Of a stretch of DNA of 23,926 nucleotides, positions 15,615 to 22,670 are shown in pieces. The notes under the pieces were generated by a model. That model was not told the DNA's origin, ran no database searches, and saw only the letters and a list, made by a program, of their open reading frames with translations. This DNA is from JAPLDA01 sp043742705 (lineage in GTDB: Bacteria; Bacteroidota; Bacteroidia; AKYH767-A; 2013-40CM-41-45), in assembly GCA_043742705.1 (NCBI GenBank), contig JAYTXY010000023.1, positions 1-23,926 on the forward strand. Direction: 5' to 3'. The stretch's first letter is position 1. Each line of letters opens with the position of its first letter. Position numbers and translations under genes: made by a program.

Positions 15615-17518
15615 TGTGCGGTATAAACGGTTTTTTAAATTTTTCGGGAGCGAATGTGAGTGATGCAAAATCACTCATCCTGAAAATGAACAACCGTATC
15701 CGTCACCGCGGACCGGATGACAGCGGAACCTGGAATGATGAACGGCAGATTTTTTTCGGACATCTTCGGTTAAGTATTATCGATCTTTCACCATCGGGAC
15801 ATCAGCCAATGATGACGCGCAACGGGAACGTGATTGTCTTCAACGGAGAAATTTACAATTACAAAGAAATCAAAGAACGTTTTTTTAAGGATCATCAATT
15901 CAATTCTTCCAGCGACACGGAAGTGTTGTTGTTACTCTATGAAAAGTTCGGAGAAGAATGCCTTCAATACCTCGATGGTATGTTTGCTTTTGCTCTCTGG
16001 GATGTTCAAAAGCAGGAGTTGTTTCTCGCACGTGATCGTGCCGGTAAAAAACCATTGTACTATACAATTCAAAACGGAGTGTTTGCTTTTTCATCAGAGA
16101 TAAAAGCATTGTTTGAATTACCCTGGATAAAGAAACAGCTCGATGAAGCAGCATTGTATCACTTTCTTACCTATAGTTATTTGCCGCCACCGCTGACGAT
16201 GTTCAAAGACATTTTTAAATTTCATCCGGCTCATAAAATGACGGTGAATAAAAATGGTATTAAAAATTATTCAGCGTACTGGGAAGTTTCTTATTCTGAT
16301 TTCAGTCATGCTTCTGAAGATGAACTTCAAAAGTTAGTTTATGATGGTTTGCAAAAAGCCGTGGATTACCGTATGGTCAGTGATGTTCCGGTAGGCGCTT
16401 TTTTAAGCGGTGGAGTAGACTCCAGTGCCATCGTTGCCATGATGAGCCGAAATGCAGGTTATCCTGTGAAAACATATTCCATCGGTTTTAAAGATCAGCC
16501 GGATTTTGATGAGTTGAAATTTGCAGAACTAATAGCAAAGCAATTCAAGACTGATCATTATGAAAAAATTGTTTCAAAGGAAGACATCATCAATTTTCTT
16601 CCGAATGTAGTCGACACTTTTGATGAGCCGCTTGCTGATGCAACGTGTGTTCCCATTCATTTCATTTCTCAAAGGGCGCGCGAGAACGGAACCATCGTTG
16701 TACTTACCGGTGATGGCAGTGATGAATTGTTTGGCGGATACAGGAACTGGTTACCGTATCTTCGGAATTATCCCAAATATCATTCGTATCTGAAACTTCC
16801 CAAGCCGCTTCGGAAGATGGTTTCAGCGGTGTATGATAAAATTGACAGCACATCTCCGGTCAATGAACTTCTTTTTCGTGCAGCCAACGACCAGGAATTT
16901 TTTTGGGGAGGAGCAAACAGCTTTAAGGAAAGCACGAAACGAAAATTTCTAAGCGACTCGTATTCAAATCTACTTGGAAGTAAAAATTCATACGAGGTAA
17001 TTCAGGAATACAAATCATTATTTGAAAAAGCGAAGCACGGACGAAATGATTTTTCCGACATCGACTGGATGTGTTACATCGGTTATAAATTCATCATTCC
17101 AAATTTTTACATGTACAGGATGGATCATTTGGGAATGGCTAATTCCATTGAGATCCGGACACCTTTTCTGGATCATCATTTTACAAACCTTGCATTGTCA
17201 ATTCCGGAAAAGTTCAAAGTGAAAAATGGCGAGCCTAAATACATTCTTAAAAAATCGCTGGAGAAACTTCTTTCTCCTGAAATACTATACAGGAAGAAAC
17301 GTGGGTTCAATGTTCCGTTAAAAGAATGGGCGGGAGATATCATGATTGACTATGTCGAGAAGAATTTGAAAAGTTTTTGCGATCGGAATGAACTGTTTAA
17401 TGAAGCAGCGTTGCGACAACATGTTCAGCGACTCAAAAGCGGAGATGCAAATACAACGAACCAACTATGGACTGTCTATTTCCTGATGTCATGGTTTGAT
17501 AAATGGATGACAAACTGA
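15614..17518 (+). CDS. asnB: Glutamine-hydrolysing asparagine synthase family protein
   Basis: A 634-residue two-domain amidotransferase. Cys2 (MCGINGF) is the glutaminase nucleophile once Met is removed. RHRGPDD, HLRLSIIDLSPSGHQPM, NGEIYN and SDTE line the glutamine site. The synthetase domain has the pyrophosphate loop FLSGGVDSSAI (S265-D269), and RTPFLDHHF and KRGFNVPLKEW near the C-terminus. In sugar loci such as those of Francisella (WbtH) and Pseudomonas O6 (WbpS), homologues amidate a uronic acid rather than aspartate. The same role is inferred here from context only. An AAGGAG sequence about 9 bases before the ATG makes this one of the stronger ribosome-binding sites in the window. 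A 40-base gap follows. Confidence 0.93.
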   Translation: MCGINGFLNFSGANVSDAKSLILKMNNRIRHRGPDDSGTWNDERQIFFGHLRLSIIDLSPSGHQPMMTRNGNVIVFNGEIYNYKEIKERFFKDHQFNSSSDTEVLLLLYEKFGEECLQYLDGMFAFALWDVQKQELFLARDRAGKKPLYYTIQNGVFAFSSEIKALFELPWIKKQLDEAALYHFLTYSYLPPPLTMFKDIFKFHPAHKMTVNKNGIKNYSAYWEVSYSDFSHASEDELQKLVYDGLQKAVDYRMVSDVPVGAFLSGGVDSSAIVAMMSRNAGYPVKTYSIGFKDQPDFDELKFAELIAKQFKTDHYEKIVSKEDIINFLPNVVDTFDEPLADATCVPIHFISQRARENGTIVVLTGDGSDELFGGYRNWLPYLRNYPKYHSYLKLPKPLRKMVSAVYDKIDSTSPVNELLFRAANDQEFFWGGANSFKESTKRKFLSDSYSNLLGSKNSYEVIQEYKSLFEKAKHGRNDFSDIDWMCYIGYKFIIPNFYMYRMDHLGMANSIEIRTPFLDHHFTNLALSIPEKFKVKNGEPKYILKKSLEKLLSPEILYRKKRGFNVPLKEWAGDIMIDYVEKNLKSFCDRNELFNEAALRQHVQRLKSGDANTTNQLWTVYFLMSWFDKWMTN

Positions 17519-17558
17519 CTGAGGTATAATTTATTTTACAACGGATTATTTAGTTGCA

Positions 17559-18353
17559 ATGAAAAAAGGAATAAACTTTAATGTTGTTGAGAAGAGGGAT
17601 CTGAAAAGTATCTTCCGGAATCTCTTTAAGTTCATTCTGAACGACACGGTTAACTTTTCGATTTTACTTTTAAAGAAAAATAAAAAATACCGGTTTGATA
17701 AAAGCAAGTATGTTGGACTTAACCTAGGAAGTAGTACCGATAATCCCCCGCGCTGGATTGGGATAAGCGGTGGAATCGCCATTTTTTTTGTCAACCTTCC
17801 TGCGTTGTTTTTACGCATTGCATTTTCATTTTCTGGCAGAAGAAAAAAGCAATCATTCAGGGAATTTTATCTTCAGGTAAAAAATACACGCGTACTCCAT
17901 TACAATTTATTCTATGGAATTCCTTTTCGGGATGATTGCATTCCGAATATTTTTTCAAGTCATTTTTTTGAACATCTTTCGTATGAATCCTCAGTATTTT
18001 TATTGACGGAGTCATATCGTGTTTTGGAGCCCGGAGGAGTGATCAGAATTTTGGTTCCTTCGTTAAACGACCAGGTTCAAAAAATTGAAGAAGCGGTGAG
18101 CGCCTTTCACAAGGGTGATCGCAAATTGATACAATCGTTTGTAACAGAACCTTACACCGAATTTATGGATTCATTCAGTCGCCATCGTTACATGTACACG
18201 ATTGATACGTTAAAAAAAATAATTGAAGACGCGGGATTTGTTGAAGTCAAAGAACGAAAAGAAGGAGAAGGACTTTTGCCTGATCTTGCTCTGCTGGAAA
18301 AAAGAAAAAGTATCATTGTTGAGGCAATTAAACCCATGAAGGAAGAAAAATGA
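17559..18353 (+). CDS. Divergent SAM methyltransferase-like protein
   Basis: A 264-residue protein with a methyltransferase-like core but a degenerate first motif: YVGLNLGSST (51-60) replaces the usual D-x-G-x-G-x-G, and NPPRWIGISGG (62-72) follows. The later part is more typical: YGIPFRDDCIPNIFSSHFFEHL (119-140), then YRVLEPGGVIRILVPSL (153-169). A hydrophobic patch at about 68-92 may sit against the membrane. The first 45 residues have no recognised motif. The gene begins 40 bases after AsnB, in a gap containing TATAATTTA, and overlaps the next gene by ATGA. It may methylate a glycan intermediate or be a non-catalytic relative. Confidence 0.78.
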   Translation: MKKGINFNVVEKRDLKSIFRNLFKFILNDTVNFSILLLKKNKKYRFDKSKYVGLNLGSSTDNPPRWIGISGGIAIFFVNLPALFLRIAFSFSGRRKKQSFREFYLQVKNTRVLHYNLFYGIPFRDDCIPNIFSSHFFEHLSYESSVFLLTESYRVLEPGGVIRILVPSLNDQVQKIEEAVSAFHKGDRKLIQSFVTEPYTEFMDSFSRHRYMYTIDTLKKIIEDAGFVEVKERKEGEGLLPDLALLEKRKSIIVEAIKPMKEEK

Positions 18354-19501
18354 AAGTCGCCCGGCAAAAAAAAGTTGTCATTGTTACCAACATTCCCAAT
18401 CCTTATCGTGTCCCGCTTTTCAACGAAGTGAATCGGCAGTTGGCTGCGAATGGAATAGAGCTTAAGATAATTTTCGGTGCAAGCGGTTATGCACGAAGAA
18501 AATTTAAGCTCGACATGAATGACTGCAAGTTCGACTACGAAATTCTGAATTCTAAAAAAATTCATTTCGGAGACGATGAAAAAATGTACTTCAGTTATAA
18601 AGGACTCTCAAACGTTTTAAGGAATGAACGTCCCGATGCCATCATCGTCAGCGGATTTTCGATTGTAACCATGAGACTTTGGCTGAGATCATTTTTTCAA
18701 AGGACGAAGTACATAATCTGGTCAGGTTCCATTGAAAAGGCCGGTCACCAGAATTCATGGATAAAACTTCTGCTGCGCAAGCGTCTTTTGAAAAGAGCTA
18801 TAGCATTTATCAGTTACGGAAGTAAATCAGCTGAATATTTTCAAAAGCTTGGTGCTGAAAGAAGTAGTGTATTCACTGCAATAAATACGGTGGATACAGA
18901 ATTTTTCCTAAACCGAACAAAATCGCTGAAAGGCAGTTTAAAGAACAGTGAAGGTAAAAAGCATTTGACCTACGTTGGTTACTTGTCGCAACGAAAAAAC
19001 GTAAGCAAGGTATTGGAAGTCATTAAAAAATTGGCAGAGACTCGTCAGGATTTTATACTTGACCTTGTCGGTGAAGGTGATGATCGGTTAGCGCTGGAGT
19101 CGTATGTAAATGAAAATGATCTTTCCGGAATAGTAAAGTTTCACGGTTTTGTTCAGAAGGAACAATTGCCTGAAATCTTTGCAACGAGTGATTGCTTTTT
19201 GTTTCAAACGGATTTTGACATTTGGGGATTGGTGCTGAATGAAGCCATGGCAGCAGGTTTGCCATGTATCTCGTCAGTGAATGCCGGAGCCACGGATGAC
19301 CTGATCATGGAAGGTGAAACGGGTTTTAAAATGGATTATAACAATACCGAAGCAGTTGCAGAAAAAATAAATTGGATTCTCGATCACGAGAAGGAGGCGA
19401 GACAAATAGGGGAAAATGCAAGCCGGTTTATCAGTGACAAGGTTGGCATCGGTGCAAGCGCTGAAGGATTTATCAAAGCGATTGAATCAGTCTTTTCCTG
19501 A
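18350..19501 (+). CDS. GT4 family glycosyltransferase (third of four)
   Basis: GT-B retaining glycosyltransferase, 383 residues. It opens with VVIVTNIPNPYRVPLFNEV (9-27), an N-terminus typical of a GT4 subgroup, with FHGFVQKEQLPEIF and TDFDIWGLVLNEAMAAGLP in the donor domain. The first acidic residue of EX7E is Asp (D290) rather than Glu, and E298 is kept; this conservative change is seen in part of the subgroup. NTVDTEFF and LTYVGYLSQRKNV mark the start of the second Rossmann domain. It is coupled to the divergent methyltransferase by ATGA, and a 60-base gap with a palindrome follows. Specificity is unknown. Confidence 0.9.
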   Translation: MKVARQKKVVIVTNIPNPYRVPLFNEVNRQLAANGIELKIIFGASGYARRKFKLDMNDCKFDYEILNSKKIHFGDDEKMYFSYKGLSNVLRNERPDAIIVSGFSIVTMRLWLRSFFQRTKYIIWSGSIEKAGHQNSWIKLLLRKRLLKRAIAFISYGSKSAEYFQKLGAERSSVFTAINTVDTEFFLNRTKSLKGSLKNSEGKKHLTYVGYLSQRKNVSKVLEVIKKLAETRQDFILDLVGEGDDRLALESYVNENDLSGIVKFHGFVQKEQLPEIFATSDCFLFQTDFDIWGLVLNEAMAAGLPCISSVNAGATDDLIMEGETGFKMDYNNTEAVAEKINWILDHEKEARQIGENASRFISDKVGIGASAEGFIKAIESVFS

Positions 19502-19533
19502 TTCCATGCAAACCGGTTTGTCTTAAATAATGA

Positions 19534-19553
19534 TACCAACTTTGCAGTTGGTA
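19534..19553. other. Perfect palindrome with 8-bp stem and TTGC loop
   Basis: TACCAACT (19534-19541) and AGTTGGTA (19546-19553) are exact reverse complements around the loop TTGC. It sits in the longest gap of the window, 32 bases after the GT4 stop and 8 bases before the ATG of the polymerase gene. No T-run follows, so it is not a standard intrinsic terminator. It could shield or stabilise the mRNA start of the polymerase gene, bind a regulator as DNA, or be a copy of a dispersed REP-like repeat. The sequence does not distinguish these. Confidence 0.75.
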
Positions 19554-19561
19554 GTTCAGTG

Positions 19562-20869
19562 ATGATAAGTTACAAAGAGTGGAAAAATTACTGGAAGAAA
19601 ATGGACTGGACCCAAAAATGGTTCCCGATTTTCATTTTGTTGCGACCTGCTGCCGATAATTTTTATTTCCTGAAAGAAGTTTCTCCGTTTATTTCACCAC
19701 TCTACATTTTGGGAGTGCTTACACCACTGCTGATTTTTTACAGCTTCCGTTCCCGTTCACTCAGCAAAATGAATACCTCTGCGATAGACGGTTTCATGCG
19801 CATCTGGGGAACCGTCATTCTGATTAATTGCGTTTTCTTTTTACTCTACCAGTTTAGTCTTGAGAACCTGGGTAACGTGATAAAATATACAACACCTCCG
19901 CTCTTATTTTTTTATGCGAGAAGGTTTGTTCGCTCAAAAGAAGACATCGTTTTCCTGCTGCAGACGTTTTTTTATTCCTGCATTTTTCCATTTGCCATTC
20001 TTGCGTTTGAAAAATTTGTTCACCCGATCCGGCCCGAGCTTGTTTCCGAAGGAAGAGGAGGAGGGTATAGAATGCACGGTTCGTACAGTGACAGCATGAA
20101 CTACGCGATTTATTTTATCGGGGCATTCCTCGTCTACTGTTATTTCTTTCTTGCAAAAGTGTATGGAAGCAAAGGAGAGAAGCCACCGACCTTGAAAATG
20201 ATCGGTGTGTTTTTAATTTGCCTTACCGGTGTTGGTGCGATCCGGCACGTATCTTCCTGGGCTGTTTTCATTTCCATTTTGTGTTGGCTTTTCCTGTTCA
20301 ATGCGAAGAAAATGAAAGGACTGATTGTCGCGGTTTTTTTTGGTCTCATCATCGCTCCCTTCTTCGCACAGAGTATTTATGAAAAATCGATTGAACCGCT
20401 GTTGCAAAAGGAAATCAGTGTCGTGAACGGAGATGCAGCCATTGAATCTTCTTTCAACGGGCGCTTTTCACGGTGGGAAAAATATTTTGAAGTGTGGGAC
20501 CAGATGCCGGTGTTTTCACATTTCTTCGGTGTATCATTTACGGATTTTGAAGAAGTTCCCATCATGATTGGTGGAGGAATGCACAGCGATTATGTGAGAG
20601 TATTGTTTCTCTCGGGAATGTTCGGCCTGCTCATTTATCTGGTTTTTGTCCTTTGCGTGCTGGCGAGAAGAAAAAATTTCCGCCCACCCGAACGGTTTCT
20701 GATACTCGCATCTGTGACATGCGTACTTTTATATTCTGTGAGTACACTGCCTTTGAATTACATCGGTTTTATGCAACTGATTATTCCGATTTACGCATTT
20801 GCACTCTTGCCAAAGAAAAAGGCGTATGAAATTCGGCAGCCGTTGAAATTAAACACAACAAACAGCTGA
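19562..20869 (+). CDS. Wzy-type O-antigen/capsule polymerase
   Basis: Polytopic membrane protein of 435 residues with about 10 to 12 hydrophobic helices, expected to polymerise the repeat unit on the periplasmic side of the inner membrane. Conserved-looking loop features include RMHGSYSDSMNYA (170-182), GAIRHVSSW (225-233), FNGRFSRWEKY (298-308) and MHSDYVRVLFLSGMFGLLIY (340-359), the last resembling the His and Gly pattern near the C-terminus of O-antigen ligase/polymerase proteins. These proteins share little sequence, so the call rests on topology, these loops and the presence of Wzx and Wzc. GTG at 19559 is an alternative start one codon upstream; ATG at 19562 is chosen. The next gene starts 4 bases after the stop. 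Confidence 0.82.
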   Translation: MISYKEWKNYWKKMDWTQKWFPIFILLRPAADNFYFLKEVSPFISPLYILGVLTPLLIFYSFRSRSLSKMNTSAIDGFMRIWGTVILINCVFFLLYQFSLENLGNVIKYTTPPLLFFYARRFVRSKEDIVFLLQTFFYSCIFPFAILAFEKFVHPIRPELVSEGRGGGYRMHGSYSDSMNYAIYFIGAFLVYCYFFLAKVYGSKGEKPPTLKMIGVFLICLTGVGAIRHVSSWAVFISILCWLFLFNAKKMKGLIVAVFFGLIIAPFFAQSIYEKSIEPLLQKEISVVNGDAAIESSFNGRFSRWEKYFEVWDQMPVFSHFFGVSFTDFEEVPIMIGGGMHSDYVRVLFLSGMFGLLIYLVFVLCVLARRKNFRPPERFLILASVTCVLLYSVSTLPLNYIGFMQLIIPIYAFALLPKKKAYEIRQPLKLNTTNS

Positions 20870-20873
20870 CGCG

Positions 20874-21974
20874 ATGGACAAGCCGGGAATATTGATCGTA
20901 GGCAAATTGCCTCCTCCTTACATGGGACCTTCCGTAGCGACTCAGATTATCCTGAACTCTTCGCTGCGAAATCACTTTCGGCTTTTTCATGTGGATACAA
21001 AGGCATTCAAATCGCTGAATGAACTTGGAAAGTGGAGCGTGAAGAAAATTTTAAAAAACATTTCAATTTATTTTCGAATGTTGTGGATGTGTATTTCAAA
21101 ACGTCCCTCACTTGTGTTGATACCAATCAGCCAGGCTACGATTGGTTTTCTCAAAGATTCTGTTTTTATTCTCATCTCAAAAATTACTTTCAGAAAAGTT
21201 ATTCTTCAACTGAGAGGAAGTGATTTTAAACGGTGGTACGATTCAAGAAACGGTTTGCTGAAGATGTATATCCGTTTCATTTTAAAAAGTACAGACGGAA
21301 TGATTGTGCTGGGAAATAATCTGCGTTACATCTTCAAAGAATTTTTTAGCGAGGATAAAATATTTGTATGTCCCAATGGTGGCAACTATGAAATTCCAAA
21401 ATCTCTTCGTGATACGAATATGGTGAACCTGTTGTATCTCGCAAACTTAAACCAGGCAAAGGGAATAGAAGACCTGATCATGGCGATGAAACTGCTGAAA
21501 GAAAAAGGAGTTGAAAAAATCCGGCTTGATGTTGCAGGAAACTGGTTGTCGGAAGAATTGAAGCAAGCCTGTTTGGAGTTGGTGAAAAAAAATTCACTTC
21601 CCGTTTTCTTTCATCCTCCTGCTTCAGGAGATGTAAAGCTGAAACTTTTTGGTGATGCGGATATTTTTATTTTCGCACCGCGTGAACCCGAAGGACATCC
21701 GTGGGTAATCGTTGAAGCCATGGCAGCGGGTTTGCCGATCATTGCAACAGATCGTGGAGCAATTATTGAATCGGTGGTAGATGGGAAAAATGGATTTATC
21801 GTTCCATTGAATTCACCTTCTTCCATCGCTGCTAAACTGGAACTGTTAATCAACGACAACGGATTGAGAAAACAAATGTCTGACACATCCTTTCGTCTTT
21901 ACAAAGAAAAATTTACAGAAGAAAAAATGGTGAGCAACCTGCAAAAAGCATTCACTACGGTTATAGGAAATTGA
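20874..21974 (+). CDS. GT4 family glycosyltransferase (fourth of four)
   Basis: GT-B retaining glycosyltransferase, 366 residues. The N-terminal loop is VGKLPPPYMGPSVATQIIL (9-27), followed by LQLRGSDF. The donor domain has LLYLANLNQAKGIEDLI, LDVAGNW and FAPREPEGHPWVIVEAMAAG with a canonical EX7E (E273, E281), then GKNGFIVPL. A hydrophobic stretch at about 75-100 may help attach it to the membrane. It lies 4 bases after the polymerase, and its stop overlaps the next methyltransferase start (TGATG at 21972-21976). The sugar transferred is unknown. Confidence 0.92.
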   Translation: MDKPGILIVGKLPPPYMGPSVATQIILNSSLRNHFRLFHVDTKAFKSLNELGKWSVKKILKNISIYFRMLWMCISKRPSLVLIPISQATIGFLKDSVFILISKITFRKVILQLRGSDFKRWYDSRNGLLKMYIRFILKSTDGMIVLGNNLRYIFKEFFSEDKIFVCPNGGNYEIPKSLRDTNMVNLLYLANLNQAKGIEDLIMAMKLLKEKGVEKIRLDVAGNWLSEELKQACLELVKKNSLPVFFHPPASGDVKLKLFGDADIFIFAPREPEGHPWVIVEAMAAGLPIIATDRGAIIESVVDGKNGFIVPLNSPSSIAAKLELLINDNGLRKQMSDTSFRLYKEKFTEEKMVSNLQKAFTTVIGN

Positions 21975-22669
21975 TGATGGAGAAAACAGTTGTAGAAAGC
22001 TTATCAAAAAATGCGGAGTCGTTTACGGATCGATATTCTCACGACCGCAATTTTATTCAGCGTTACGAGCGATGGACGACAACTCTTGACAAGTATTTAA
22101 AAAACGTACATTCAGCATATGACATGGGTTGTGGTGGTGGAATTCTTTCCCTGTATCTCGCCTCCAAAGGAATTCAGACCACAGGTTTTGATGGCGCAGA
22201 AGGAATGCTGGAAGTATGTAACAGGGAAAAGAAGGAAAGGCAACTCAGCAATGTGAATTTTAAACAGGCAATGCTGCCAATGACTGATTATTCTTCGTTA
22301 GAAAAGGTGGATTTGATCGTCAGTTCAAGCGTTATTGAATACATTGAGGATATTCATTCAACAATTTCAATGTTTCAGGATCTTTTAAAACCTAAAGGCA
22401 AATTAATCGTATCGTTCCCTAATAGAGATTCATTCTACCGGAAAATAGAAATGGGATTATTCAGGACGATTGGAAAACCCGCTTACTTCCGGTTTGTGAA
22501 AAATATCTGGACAAAACAGGAAGCCGAAAAGCTCTTCAGTAAATTTGGTTTCCGGTTGGTCGAGCATTCATACTTCAGCAATCAATCAGTCATTTCAAGA
22601 ATGGCGGGTTTAGTTGGTGGAGATAAGCGTTCAGGTAATCTGACGTTGATGGTTTTTGAAAAGCAATAA
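21974..22669 (+). CDS. Class I SAM-dependent methyltransferase, UbiG-like
   Basis: A 231-residue methyltransferase. Motif I is YDMGCGGGILSLYLASKG (D50, G52, G54, G56), then GFDGAEGMLEVC for the ribose end, VDLIVSSSVIEYIED and LLKPKGKLIVSFPN. The N-terminal SFTDRYSHDRNFIQRYERW resembles the lid of small-molecule methyltransferases. TTG (21971), ATG (21974) and ATG (21977) are all in frame. The ATG at 21974, overlapping the previous stop as TGATG, is preferred. It is the most canonical of the three methyltransferases in the window. O-methylation of a sugar residue or of the chain terminus is possible; the acceptor cannot be told from sequence. Confidence 0.9.
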   Translation: MMEKTVVESLSKNAESFTDRYSHDRNFIQRYERWTTTLDKYLKNVHSAYDMGCGGGILSLYLASKGIQTTGFDGAEGMLEVCNREKKERQLSNVNFKQAMLPMTDYSSLEKVDLIVSSSVIEYIEDIHSTISMFQDLLKPKGKLIVSFPNRDSFYRKIEMGLFRTIGKPAYFRFVKNIWTKQEAEKLFSKFGFRLVEHSYFSNQSVISRMAGLVGGDKRSGNLTLMVFEKQ

Positions 22670-22670
22670 A

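Noticed and set aside
19517..19544. Possible Bacteroidota-type promoter (TTTG, then CAACTTTG) in the gap before the polymerase gene
   Set aside because: The -7-like box has a mismatch at its first base, the spacing is short, and half of it lies in the palindrome. The support is too weak to call.
19530..19562. Ten-codon leader ORF (ATG 19530 to TGA 19562) before the polymerase gene
   Set aside because: It overlaps the palindrome and the real start, but has no regulatory-peptide pattern or clear ribosome-binding site. Chance is sufficient.
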